From positions 1 to 64,000 of the forward strand of contig NZ_JAEHFX010000004.1 of the NCBI RefSeq assembly GCF_016623615.1: a DNA stretch of 64,000 bases, written 5' to 3'. Position 1 is the stretch's first letter, and every line of letters starts with the position of its first letter. This DNA comes from Adhaeribacter terrigena (GTDB taxonomy: Bacteria; Bacteroidota; Bacteroidia; Cytophagales; Hymenobacteraceae). Shown here in pieces: positions 1 to 7,397 of the stretch. The notes under the pieces were generated by a model. That model was not told the origin of the DNA. It did no database searches and worked only from the letters and a program-made list of their open reading frames with translations. The position numbers and the translations under genes were made by a program.

Positions 1-43
1 CAAAGAACGGATCTTCAATTGTGTCGTTTTTAAATAAATTCAT
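1..43 (-). CDS. cassette gene, 5' fragment (runs off window)
   Basis: Reading leftwards from an ATG at 43 the frame stays open to the window edge (MNLFKNDTIEDPFF). It begins about 24 bp inside the core site rc(CTATAAC) at 67-73, the spacing seen for the other cassette genes. An in-frame TTG just upstream would add a few residues. Too little is visible to name a product. Confidence 0.45.
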   Translation of the reverse strand, partial: MNLFKNDTIEDPFF

Positions 44-66
44 CAATTCTTGTTCATTTAAATTCC

Positions 67-120
67 CTATAACGTACTTGGCTATGCGGCGGCGAAGCTG
101 CCGTATAGGTGTGGTTAGGT
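67..120. other. attC site A
   Basis: Imperfect palindrome beginning CTATAAC (67-73) and ending GTTAGGT (114-120). The inner part, from GGCTATGCGGCGG to GTATAGGTGTGGTTAG, is nearly the same as in sites D, G and I. It separates the partial cassette from cassette 1. Confidence 0.85.
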
Positions 121-128
121 AAAGTAAT

Positions 129-1004
129 TTATTCTTTTATTTGTTTATAAAAACGAGAACTAAATATATAGTCCTTATAATCAGCTTCATTAAATTTAAC
201 CAGCAAAGGTGTTGGAACTTCAATAATAACTCTATCTAATTCCACAAAATAAATTGTAAATTTTGTTTTATCGTATCTAATTTTCTTAGAGGAAATATTC
301 TTGAAAGCATTATTAACTATATTAAAAGTATTGCCATTAAATTTTGCCTTTAATAGACTTACTGCTGTTTCAACTAACTCGGCATTTTCGCTAAAGTTCT
401 CTTGAAAAATATGAGGTAATAAAACCTTTAAGGCTGAATCTGGTTGATTTAATCCAATAAAACTTTTTGCTTTCCTATATGCTAAAAAAGGCCTCCGTGT
501 GCTATATGCATTCACACAAAAATGTTGGAAGGAGCTTTTTTCAGCTAATCGGATATAGTCCAACGCAAGTCCATATTCTTTTTTATTTAAGCTTATTTCA
601 TTTAATTGTTCGTAAACAAACCTATAATAATAATTAGGGTCAAGTTCTGAAACAAATTCGTCCTTATACCGGAATTCCTGATATTGCTTCGGAGGTTTTA
701 AGTCAAGAAATAATTTTAAGAGTTTCTCAGCTTTATTAAATTCTTCTTTATCAAAATAGAATTGTGAAGCGTAAAAAACTCCTAATCCAAAATTTGGGTC
801 ATTCTTATTAACGTTTGTTAGGAAATTTTCAAAATAGAATTTGGCTGAATCTGATGCAATAAGGTTATCATTACTAAAACTGTTACTCTTATAATGAAAC
901 AAAATAGCTCTTTTCAAACTTTCAAAAGGTGCTAAGACTTGTCCTTGAGTAAAGGATGAAATAAAGAAGAGACCAAAAAATAGAAAAACTTGTTTCAAAT
1001 TCAT
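129..1004 (-). CDS. cassette 1: secreted protein with TPR-like helical repeats
   Basis: 291 residues. An N-terminal signal peptide (Lys at 4, then a phenylalanine-rich core, likely cleavage after TQG near residue 21) predicts export. Residues about 70-150 contain paired helices with the alternating pattern of tetratricopeptide repeats (YFDKEEFNKAEKLLKLFL, then KKEYGLALDYIRLAEKS), so a protein-interaction role in the periplasm or at the cell surface is plausible. No catalytic motif is visible. The start lies 13 bp inside the cassette core ACCTAAC and the stop is 8 bp from the opposite core, so the gene fills its cassette. I do not recognise a named family. Confidence 0.75.
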   Translation of the reverse strand: MNLKQVFLFFGLFFISSFTQGQVLAPFESLKRAILFHYKSNSFSNDNLIASDSAKFYFENFLTNVNKNDPNFGLGVFYASQFYFDKEEFNKAEKLLKLFLDLKPPKQYQEFRYKDEFVSELDPNYYYRFVYEQLNEISLNKKEYGLALDYIRLAEKSSFQHFCVNAYSTRRPFLAYRKAKSFIGLNQPDSALKVLLPHIFQENFSENAELVETAVSLLKAKFNGNTFNIVNNAFKNISSKKIRYDKTKFTIYFVELDRVIIEVPTPLLVKFNEADYKDYIFSSRFYKQIKE

Positions 1005-1017
1005 TAATTTTTATTGT

Positions 1018-1083
1018 ACCTAACGTTTAGTATAAATGGTGAACGAGGCAAAGCCGAAGTTTAATTTTTATACCTTGTTGTAT
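1018..1083. other. attC site B
   Basis: Begins ACCTAAC (1018-1024), ends GTTGTAT (1077-1083). Arms GTATAAA and TTTATAC flank an inner GGCAAAGCC. It belongs to a second attC subfamily, with E and J, marked by a CTTG-type end rather than GGTGTGG. Confidence 0.82.
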
Positions 1084-1099
1084 GATGCTTTTTTTATTT

Positions 1100-1459
1100 T
1101 TAAATCCTGCTCTTTCCGAAAATCACCTTTATTATCAAGCTGATTAAGTTTAGCAGAGCAATCACTGGTAAATACATAAATAATCCGATTACATTAAATG
1201 TATAGGCCATTCCTACCACATTATATGCAACCATTTCTACATTATTATCTACATAATCTATTTTATCTAATGAAAATGCTGTAAGAAATAATGTTAAACC
1301 TAAAACAAACTGTATGAGCAATGCTTTATTGAAAATTCTTAAAATTTTTTGAAAGGTTAACGGCTTTTGCAAACCTTGATTCTTTGCCACAATCAAAATT
1401 GGGATTAAAAAAAGAAGGATTGTTGATATCGTTACTATTCCAACATCACCAGGAATCAT
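1100..1459 (-). CDS. cassette 2: small integral membrane protein
   Basis: 119 residues with three to four hydrophobic stretches (about 8-24, 46-63, 78-98 and 99-115) separated by short charged loops, so an inner-membrane protein. There is no signal peptide cleavage site and no conserved motif I can name. It is the only cargo protein of the array that is essentially all membrane. The gene starts 31 bp from its core site ATACAAC. Confidence 0.65.
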   Translation of the reverse strand: MIPGDVGIVTISTILLFLIPILIVAKNQGLQKPLTFQKILRIFNKALLIQFVLGLTLFLTAFSLDKIDYVDNNVEMVAYNVVGMAYTFNVIGLFMYLPVIALLNLISLIIKVIFGKSRI

Positions 1460-1489
1460 TTTAAGATTTTTAAATTTAATTTAAGTTAC

Positions 1490-1620
1490 ATACAACGTCT
1501 CTGCTTTGCGGCGGGCGGGAAAATTTCTTGCATAACAGTTCCTGCCGCCCGCAGCTTGCAGAAAGTTAAACAATTTACACCTGGCACCAAAACCCGCCTG
1601 GCGTAAAGCTTTGGTTAGGC
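1490..1620. other. attC site C (oversized, possibly composite)
   Basis: Begins ATACAAC (1490-1496) and ends GTTAGGC (1614-1620), 131 bp, about twice the length of its neighbours. It contains a GC-rich hairpin (GCGGCGGGCGG against CCGCCCGC) that already closes at a second core-like box GTTAAAC (1565-1571). A smaller hairpin (CCAAA...TTTGG) follows up to the last core. It may be two attC sites joined by loss of the cassette between them. Confidence 0.7.
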
Positions 1621-1630
1621 AAAGGCTTTC

Positions 1631-2041
1631 TTATTCTTTTATTTCTACTGGCTTAAAGTTGAATATTTTAAAAATCTGGTCAAGATCCAACTTTGAATTC
1701 TTTGGTAAATTTATTACAGCTACGCTGCCAAATCCAACTTCCCAATGTCCGCCTTGTTTTTCTATTTCATCACCGAGTAACTGGTACTCAGATTCTTTAA
1801 ATTGTGAATTGAGCAGAAATCTTCTTGTCACGAATTTTGACTCTTTTACAATTCTTACAAATTCATTTTTCCCTTCACTATTAATCCTTATTTCAATTTC
1901 TGTTCCTAAATTATAGCGGCTATTGAAAAAGTCATTATCAAGCAACTTGAATTTATTTTCTGAAATTTTTTCTACAAGGAAAGTTGTCGTTGAATTTTCC
2001 TCCTTATCATAGATTTCTATTTCAATTTGCTTTTCCTTCAT
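1631..2041 (-). CDS. cassette 3: small cytosolic protein, DUF4265-like (tentative)
   Basis: 136 residues, acidic and lysine-rich, with no signal peptide or membrane segment. The N-terminal half looks beta-rich (strands such as KQIEIEIYDKE and EIEIRINSEG). The C-terminal part has a Gly/Trp stretch (KQGGHWEVGFGSVAVINLP) followed by a helix. The layout resembles DUF4265-type proteins, but this is a resemblance only. The start is 14 bp from core GCCTAAC and the stop 11 bp from core GTTAGGC. It is one of two clearly cytosolic cargo proteins in the array. Confidence 0.6.
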   Translation of the reverse strand: MKEKQIEIEIYDKEENSTTTFLVEKISENKFKLLDNDFFNSRYNLGTEIEIRINSEGKNEFVRIVKESKFVTRRFLLNSQFKESEYQLLGDEIEKQGGHWEVGFGSVAVINLPKNSKLDLDQIFKIFNFKPVEIKE

Positions 2042-2054
2042 ACTTTTAGGTTAT

Positions 2055-2107
2055 GCCTAACGGCTGGGCTATACGGCGGCGAAGCTGGCGTATAGGTGTG
2101 GTTAGCG
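2055..2107. other. attC site D
   Basis: Begins GCCTAAC (2055-2061), ends GTTAGCG (2101-2107). The centre GGCTATACGGCGG...GTATAGGTGTGGTTAG matches sites A, G and I with a few changes. Confidence 0.85.
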
Positions 2108-2209
2108 ATAGTTATTCTTTTAAATTTATTTACCAAGTTTTTTAGAAGAAAGGTAACTAAAATCCAATTTTAATACCTGTTGATCTCTTGTCAGAATTTC
2201 CGGTTAAAC

Positions 2210-2746
2210 TCAATTAGCATATTTATGGTCAAATCTTCCCTCGGTAATGCGAACAGTATCGCACCCAGGAGTGGAAACAGTAAAGTGGAAACGGCCAGAG
2301 ACAATGTAAGGCGAAATGGAATCGAAGCGCGTGATTTCTAAAATCCCAATGTTAAGAGAATCCGTAATATATTCGCAAGCATCTGAATGACTGTAAAGTG
2401 CATATTGTGTACCGTTAGTGTTAAAATTGGCACTCAATTGATATAAACCAACGCCATGAAAGTGCTTTGAAATATGAATGGCTATACCTTCACTTAATGG
2501 TTCTATTATCTTGTCGGCTGAAATAGAAAATGCCCCTTGATGATATCCTCCTTGCAGATCGCGCGGGCCCCAGACCTCCTCTCCTTGATTTCGCCATACT
2601 TGCCCATTTACCAAACAGCCAAATGTGTCTTTACCTTCCTGAGTTTCTGGCGGTAGTTGCGTCAGATCGTCTTGGGGGGGGACCGGTTTAAACCAGTTAC
2701 AGGAATAAAGAAATAGGGGAAAAACAAATATGAGGTACCTTTTCAT
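2210..2746 (-). CDS. cassette 4: lipoprotein (DUF6252-like, tentative)
   Basis: 178 residues with a type II signal peptide (lipobox LYSC, Cys at 16), so a lipid-anchored envelope protein. After a Pro-rich linker comes GKDTFGCLVNGQVW, typical of Bacteroidota lipoproteins of the DUF6252 type, then a beta-rich domain with two Cys near the C terminus (CEYITD and GCDTVRITEGRFD). Function unknown. The stop is about 100 bp from the core site, leaving the longest non-coding tail in the array. Confidence 0.7.
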   Translation of the reverse strand: MKRYLIFVFPLFLYSCNWFKPVPPQDDLTQLPPETQEGKDTFGCLVNGQVWRNQGEEVWGPRDLQGGYHQGAFSISADKIIEPLSEGIAIHISKHFHGVGLYQLSANFNTNGTQYALYSHSDACEYITDSLNIGILEITRFDSISPYIVSGRFHFTVSTPGCDTVRITEGRFDHKYAN

Positions 2747-2759
2747 TTCTTGTAATTAT

Positions 2760-2823
2760 GGCTAACGTTTAGTATTTGCAAAGCCTGCAGCGTAGCAAAG
2801 GTTTTGTAAATACCTTGTTATGA
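2760..2823. other. attC site E
   Basis: Begins GGCTAAC (2760-2766), ends GTTATGA (2817-2823). Inner arms GTATTTGCAAAGCCTGC and GCAAAGGTTTTGTAAATAC pair imperfectly. The end box GTTATGA departs from the canonical GTTRRRY but is matched exactly by TCATAAC at 3495. Confidence 0.82.
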
Positions 2824-2839
2824 GCGGTTATTTTCGTTT

Positions 2840-3484
2840 TTATATTATTCCCCAGGCTCTTACTATATAAGTTAATGATGCTCCTTTTACAAATTCCCTA
2901 ATATCCACATAAGAATCTACTTTTAGGTTAGTAATTTCAACCAAAACTACATCATAACCATAACCTCCTTCTGTTGTATCAACCCAAAGCTTAAATCTCC
3001 TACGTTGAGGTGAAATTTTTAATTGCTCCGGTTCTTCAATTAATCCTACATTGATATAATTCTTATAAGTTTTTCCCTTATATCGCTTCACGATCTCACC
3101 AGTCTTGGCATCTCTCATTTGCATTGGAGAAGGAGGCCTGCATAAACTATCCAAAGTGCAGTATAAAATTTCACTATTTAAAATTCCACTTGAGAAAATT
3201 TCAATAAATTTTATAGCATTAGGCGCAATTCCAACTCTTACAGTATCAAATTGTACTTCAGGAAAATTATCTTCATTTACTATAATGATCTCACCTGAAT
3301 AACGAGAATATACTTTAGGTTTATATTTCTTTTTGAACACCAACTTTGCAAAGTATGCATCTTTGTCATCATAATCCTTATAATCTCTAATAAGAAATCT
3401 TTTATTACCCTCAGTAATTATAGCCCACTTGTAGCTACAAGAAGTGGAGAGTAATGTAAGGACTATTATTATTAAAAATTTCAT
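2840..3484 (-). CDS. cassette 5: lipoprotein of unknown function
   Basis: 214 residues. Signal peptide with lipobox STSC (Cys at 16) predicts a lipoprotein. The mature part is basic and beta-rich; it contains RPPSPMQMRDAKTGEIVKRY near the middle and a Tyr/Gly-rich segment near the C terminus. No family is recognised. The start codon is only 11 bp from the core site TCATAAC. Confidence 0.68.
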   Translation of the reverse strand: MKFLIIIVLTLLSTSCSYKWAIITEGNKRFLIRDYKDYDDKDAYFAKLVFKKKYKPKVYSRYSGEIIIVNEDNFPEVQFDTVRVGIAPNAIKFIEIFSSGILNSEILYCTLDSLCRPPSPMQMRDAKTGEIVKRYKGKTYKNYINVGLIEEPEQLKISPQRRRFKLWVDTTEGGYGYDVVLVEITNLKVDSYVDIREFVKGASLTYIVRAWGII

Positions 3485-3494
3485 TATTTATTAC

Positions 3495-3563
3495 TCATAA
3501 CGGTTAGGTATAAACAACGTGCTAGGCCGTCGGCCGTAGCATGTTGTTTATACAGTGTTAGCC
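3495..3563. other. attC site F
   Basis: Begins TCATAAC (3495-3501), ends GTTAGCC (3557-3563). The arms GTATAAACAACGTGCTA and TAGCATGTTGTTTATAC form a long near-perfect stem around GGCCGTCGGCC. Confidence 0.85.
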
Positions 3564-3591
3564 ACTGCTCTTATTTCTTTTTATCGCCGTT

Positions 3592-4323
3592 TTAATTTTT
3601 CATGACTTTATCATAGTCGGCAACAGAACCGAAGTATTTAAATCCCTCTAAAGAGTTTATCCTCCATTTGTCGCCTGACTTTACCGCAGTCACTCTAACT
3701 TTATGCTGTTCAGGACTTGGCTCCTTGTCCCAAGTCCAATAAAAACTGGCAGTGGAATTTTTAATATTTAGGCTGTCAATGGTAATTAATTCCCAATAAT
3801 TGTCTGAATTGTCTGGATAGTCTTGGCAGACACACCAATCGTCTGCGCCTGTGTCCCATATAGGTATTCCATCCCGTATATTTCTCCAAGTGATGTCCGA
3901 TTTCCTAATCGAGGAATCAATGGTTATGGCGATGGCTTTGTGATTAAAAAGAAATTTATCCGTAAAAAATCCAGTCTTCCTGAATTCTTCTATATTCTTA
4001 TTGTACTTCTCCCAATCAAGGCCAGTGAAAATACTGTCATTTTGTTTTCTGAATTTATAGGGGAAGTCACCGATGCGTTTAGCCGCGTGCCATTCATACA
4101 CCTCCCTAACCAAAGAAGTAAGTTCCATACTCTCCTTGGTCGTACTGGTAGAAAAAGTCTTCTTTTCAATGGGTTCTAATTTGGATGAGGTGTCTCTAAA
4201 GTTCTCGCTTTCTTTGACAGTAACAACTGCCTCTACGCTGGAATCTAATTTGGTTGATTCGTTGCAGGCTGTAAGAGAAGCCAATGTAGTGAGAAGGATA
4301 GATAAGCGATATTTTAAATTCAT
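3592..4323 (-). CDS. cassette 6: lipoprotein of unknown function
   Basis: 243 residues. Lipobox LTAC with Cys at 20 after a short hydrophobic leader. A Ser/Thr/Glu-rich linker (about 21-65) leads into a mixed alpha/beta domain rich in Trp (YEWHAAKRIGDFPYKF, SFYWTWDKEPSPEQ, DKWRINSLEGFKYFG). The C-terminal half reads like the NTF2-like or DUF3828 type found in many Bacteroidota lipoproteins (helix, then several long strands), but I cannot confirm this. Start 54 bp from core GGCTAAC. Confidence 0.65.
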   Translation of the reverse strand: MNLKYRLSILLTTLASLTACNESTKLDSSVEAVVTVKESENFRDTSSKLEPIEKKTFSTSTTKESMELTSLVREVYEWHAAKRIGDFPYKFRKQNDSIFTGLDWEKYNKNIEEFRKTGFFTDKFLFNHKAIAITIDSSIRKSDITWRNIRDGIPIWDTGADDWCVCQDYPDNSDNYWELITIDSLNIKNSTASFYWTWDKEPSPEQHKVRVTAVKSGDKWRINSLEGFKYFGSVADYDKVMKN

Positions 4324-4377
4324 TTTTTGGTGATTAAATGCAATACTCTATCAATTGCAATTCATGATTTGAGTTGT

Positions 4378-4431
4378 GGCTAACGTGCTAGGCTATGCGG
4401 CGGCGAAGCTGCCGTATAGGTGTGGTTAGCG
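4378..4431. other. attC site G
   Basis: Begins GGCTAAC (4378-4384), ends GTTAGCG (4425-4431). The internal part is essentially the same as in site A. Confidence 0.86.
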
Positions 4432-4456
4432 GCTGACGTTTTATTTAAAAAACTGC

Positions 4457-5017
4457 TTAATTAATTATTTTTCCGCTTTTAAATTCAACTTTTTTTTCAA
4501 ATTCTCCATCGCGTGTGAAGTATTCCCATGTACCATCTTTGATAAATTTCTTATTCTTTGCCAAGATATTCATCCCTTTGCTTTGAAGCTTGTCTGAATA
4601 AAGATGATAAACATTAGTATTGTAGTACAAAAAGTTGTTTTGATTGCTAACTTCCTTTTTTAAAGTTGATTCAACTAAAGGATTTCCATCAGGTCCATAA
4701 ATAATTTCCTTCAAAACAGTTTCGGATTCGTCATAAAACACAATTGTTTGAATACTATTATCTAATCTCTTTATTTCTTTCCATTCTCCAAACTTGATAA
4801 TTTTATAACCATCTTTTGAATTTCTAATTATAAGATTTCCAGTTTGATAGAGTTGCTTTGAATTTGAAGGTCCTTGGAAAGATTTGACTAAGGAATCATT
4901 TTTAGCTAAATAATTTTTTTCTTCAATTGTAATAGATCTTTTAAATGTTCCTTTTTCAGAAATACAACCATAAAGAAGGAATAATAATAACCCGAATAAA
5001 ACTTTATTCATTTTCAT
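4457..5017 (-). CDS. cassette 7: lipoprotein with YwqK/MORN-like repeats
   Basis: 186 residues; lipobox LYGC, Cys at 18. Residues about 60-186 contain strand-turn units of the YwqK/MORN-variant kind (KFGEWKEIKRLDNSIQTIVF, GPDGNPLVEST, and a final KDGTWEYFTRDGEFEKKVEF), like the much longer cassette 9 protein. Such repeats form elongated beta-sheets at the cell surface; the YwqK label comes from Bacillus toxin-immunity loci, but function here is unknown. Start 17 bp from core CGCTAAC. Confidence 0.68.
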   Translation of the reverse strand: MKMNKVLFGLLLFLLYGCISEKGTFKRSITIEEKNYLAKNDSLVKSFQGPSNSKQLYQTGNLIIRNSKDGYKIIKFGEWKEIKRLDNSIQTIVFYDESETVLKEIIYGPDGNPLVESTLKKEVSNQNNFLYYNTNVYHLYSDKLQSKGMNILAKNKKFIKDGTWEYFTRDGEFEKKVEFKSGKIIN

Positions 5018-5033
5018 TTATTTATTCGATTAC

Positions 5034-5086
5034 CGCTAACGTACGTGGCTAAGGCACGTTTTAATGTGCTTTAGGTGTGGTTAAGC
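5034..5086. other. attC site H
   Basis: Begins CGCTAAC (5034-5040), ends GTTAAGC (5080-5086). A divergent, AT-rich centre (GGCTAAGGCACGTTTTAATG) keeps the common GGTGTGGTTA end. Confidence 0.83.
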
Positions 5087-5682
5087 TAAGTTATTCTTCT
5101 TTTTCTGTAATTTATAAATAACAAAAGAGCTAAAATTCCATTTAAAGTTAAACTCCCAATAAAGAGCGGATTATAAGTTCTTGTTGTTTTTTCCTTTACT
5201 TTAAGTTCATTCCTGGGATTAATACCGGTATCGTAATTATAAGCAGGTTTATTAGAAGAAATGGTATCTAAATATGCTAAAAAAGTCTTAGCTTCTGAAA
5301 GTGAAGAAGTTCCCATACACAAATCAGTAGTAATAATATCTGAAGGATTGTCAGGCTTATCAACTACTAAATAAGTCGAATCTAAAGAAAAACCAGGACT
5401 ACAAGTAGTAAAACGATGAACTGAAGTAAGAAGGCTTGCTTTATTTGAATGATCAGTTCTTCTATAACCTTTCCAATACTTCTGAACTTCAAATTCAACA
5501 ATTGCTAATCCACCTTGACCAAACTTATCAATTAGAGTAGAGTCTTCTCTTATTGATATCACCTTTCCTATAAAGATAAATGGTGATTTCTTATAAATTT
5601 CTTGTGGCTTCGGCCAACACCTACATGCAAAACAATTACTTGCCAAAAGAACTATAGCGCAAATAATTGATAATCTCTTCAT
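5086..5682 (-). CDS. cassette 8: TIMP/netrin-like secreted protein with C-terminal membrane anchor
   Basis: 198 residues. A signal peptide ends just before CFACRCWPKPQEIYKKSPFI. The Cys-x-Cys next to the mature N terminus and the following F(I/V)GKV strand are the hallmark of TIMP/NTR-like domains; in animals this Cys-x-Cys chelates the metal of metalloproteases. Two more Cys (CSPGF, DLCMG) fit disulfide partners. Residues about 172-192 form a transmembrane helix followed by KKRRIT-like basic residues (here NYRKRRIT), so the domain is tethered outside the cytoplasm. The stop codon overlaps core GTTAAGC by one base. Protease inhibition is an inference only. Confidence 0.7.
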   Translation of the reverse strand: MKRLSIICAIVLLASNCFACRCWPKPQEIYKKSPFIFIGKVISIREDSTLIDKFGQGGLAIVEFEVQKYWKGYRRTDHSNKASLLTSVHRFTTCSPGFSLDSTYLVVDKPDNPSDIITTDLCMGTSSLSEAKTFLAYLDTISSNKPAYNYDTGINPRNELKVKEKTTRTYNPLFIGSLTLNGILALLLFINYRKRRIT

Positions 5683-5698
5683 TTATAATTTTAATTAA

Positions 5699-5752
5699 GC
5701 TTAACGGATTAGGCTATGCGGCGGCGGAGCTGCCGTATAGGTGTGGTTAGCC
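5699..5752. other. attC site I
   Basis: Begins GCTTAAC (5699-5705), ends GTTAGCC (5746-5752). Centre as in A and G with one A-to-G change (GGCGGAGC). Confidence 0.86.
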
Positions 5753-5764
5753 TAAGTAATTCTT

Positions 5765-6637
5765 TTATTTTCCAGAATTTTCTTTATCGTGATTTATGGT
5801 TTCACGAAGCTTTCCGTTAATGTCGTAATACCTCCAAATGCCTACTTTTTTTCCCATTGAATAATTTCCTTCATATTTTTTTACTCCTGTTTCATAGTAA
5901 GCTTCTCCTTTCCCATTAGTAAGACCGTCTTGATATTCGGTAATTTCCCATAGTTTCCCATTAGGATGCCAAAAAGTAGCTTTCCCTTCTTCCTTGTCAT
6001 TTACAAAACGGCCTTCTGCCTTTTTCTGACCATTTGGGTGCCAATGTTTCCAGATACCTACTCTTTTATCCATTTCATAAGTACCTTCGTGCTTTTTGAC
6101 ACCTGTATCATAGAAAGTTTCGATTTTCCCATTAGCAAGGCCGTTTTTATTTTCAGTTGTCTCCTTAATCTTGCCATTTGGGTACCAAATAATAACCTTT
6201 CCGTCTTGTTCGCCATTCAGAAAATTCCCTTCTGACTTTTTCGGACCTTCAGGATACCATATGGTAGAAGGACCATTTCTTAAACCATTCTTAAATTGAG
6301 AAACCTGCTGTTTGTTTCCATTATCATAATATGCCCAAGTTTCCCCTTCTTGTTTACCATTTATAAAAGTTCCATTACCTGCTAATTTGCCATTTTCATG
6401 ATAAAGTTTAAACTCACCATCTTGTACACCATTTTTGAAATAAGCTTCAGTTTTCTTTTTGCCATTTTTATGAAAGTATGTTACTAATCCTTCAAACTGG
6501 CCATTTATAATTGTTCCTTTTGATTCAATTTCACCTGTATCATAATAGTTAACCACTTCTTGGGAAGATTGAGCTGTACAGCTACCAAAAGAAACAAAGA
6601 AAAAGAAGGGAAGAGTAATTCTTAAAAATTTAAACAT
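5765..6637 (-). CDS. cassette 9: YwqK/MORN-repeat lipoprotein
   Basis: 290 residues from the chosen ATG at 6637; an upstream in-frame ATG at 6715 lies inside the attC site and adds residues that are not signal-like, so it is rejected. Leader MFKFLRITLPFFFF with lipobox FGSC. The mature protein is almost wholly made of about eleven repeats of some 22-24 residues, each G..EG....Y..NGK.K.EG.F.NG, as in the YwqK antitoxin/MORN-variant family. Expected fold is an extended beta-sheet exposed on the envelope. Whether it is an immunity factor for a toxin is unknown; no toxin gene lies beside it. Confidence 0.8.
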   Translation of the reverse strand: MFKFLRITLPFFFFVSFGSCTAQSSQEVVNYYDTGEIESKGTIINGQFEGLVTYFHKNGKKKTEAYFKNGVQDGEFKLYHENGKLAGNGTFINGKQEGETWAYYDNGNKQQVSQFKNGLRNGPSTIWYPEGPKKSEGNFLNGEQDGKVIIWYPNGKIKETTENKNGLANGKIETFYDTGVKKHEGTYEMDKRVGIWKHWHPNGQKKAEGRFVNDKEEGKATFWHPNGKLWEITEYQDGLTNGKGEAYYETGVKKYEGNYSMGKKVGIWRYYDINGKLRETINHDKENSGK

Positions 6638-6658
6638 TGATAAATAGATTTTTATTTG

Positions 6659-6725
6659 GGCTAACGGACTTGTGTATGATGTGAGTGAGGCGGAGCCGAA
6701 ACTTAAATTATACACTTGGTTGGGC
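6659..6725. other. attC site J
   Basis: Begins GGCTAAC (6659-6665), ends GTTGGGC (6719-6725). Arms GTGTATGATGTGAGT and AAATTATACAC surround GGCGGAGCC; same subfamily as B. Confidence 0.84.
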
Positions 6726-6734
6726 TATGGTTTT

Positions 6735-7295
6735 TTACTTTTTATTCTTCACAACCTTAACCTGAAGCCCTTCAGTTGATTGCTTTATATTAAAACGAAT
6801 ATGTTTTATATCCCAAATACTATCATTTGTTTGCCTATAAAATTTTAAACCATATAAAATGCTATCATAGAACTTAAAGTCTTCTAGAGAAAATTTTACA
6901 GGATAATAAAATTGGACAGGTTGATGACTAAGGAATATTGTCTTATACATATCACTATTATAGGTATTCGAATATGAACCCCCAGTGTATTCGCCTTTAT
7001 TAAAAAGCTCAACACCAATATCAATGCAAGAAGAATCTTTGAACGTTCTTAAAGAGTAAGGATTAGGTGAGATTTGAGCTGCCTGAAATTTGATTAAAAA
7101 ATTACTATTTTCATTTGAAGGAGATGTAATTCTTTGGTTTTCAAATTTTTCAATTATTACATCAGTAATTATTATTTCATCAGGATCGATTTTTTTCTCC
7201 TTTTCATTCCCTTCCTTTTCAATAGGCTTGTTACAGCCAAACCAACTTGCTGATAAAAAGTGTATAACCAAGAGAATTCCTAATCTTCTATTCAT
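6735..7295 (-). CDS. cassette 10: lipoprotein of unknown function
   Basis: 186 residues; type II signal peptide with lipobox WFGC (Cys at 21) followed by a Lys/Glu-rich linker. The domain from about residue 40 is beta-rich with many Ser/Tyr/Asn and no Cys, no metal or catalytic signature. Start 51 bp inside core GCCCAAC. No family recognised. Confidence 0.66.
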   Translation of the reverse strand: MNRRLGILLVIHFLSASWFGCNKPIEKEGNEKEKKIDPDEIIITDVIIEKFENQRITSPSNENSNFLIKFQAAQISPNPYSLRTFKDSSCIDIGVELFNKGEYTGGSYSNTYNSDMYKTIFLSHQPVQFYYPVKFSLEDFKFYDSILYGLKFYRQTNDSIWDIKHIRFNIKQSTEGLQVKVVKNKK

Positions 7296-7345
7296 AAGTT
7301 TTCTGACTGAGTTTACACCTGTTCAAATTTATTAATTTAACTATT

Positions 7346-7397
7346 GCCCAACGGTTGGGCTAAAAAACGTTTTAATGATTTTTAGCTTTTGTTGTAG
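7346..7397. other. attC site K
   Basis: Begins GCCCAAC (7346-7352), ends GTTGTAG (7391-7397), inner arms GCTAAAAAACG and CTTTTTAGC (read as GCTAAAAA..TTTTTAGC). It overlaps the last codons and stop of cassette 11. On the minus strand it is very close to the attC at 32240-32291. Confidence 0.85.

Noticed and set aside
6638-6715. Upstream start for cassette 9
   Set aside because: The extra 26 residues lie in the attC site and precede a complete signal peptide.
67-7397. Repeats between genes could be a CRISPR array
   Set aside because: Spacing is hundreds of bases with full genes between, repeats are palindromic with changing ends, and no cas gene is present.
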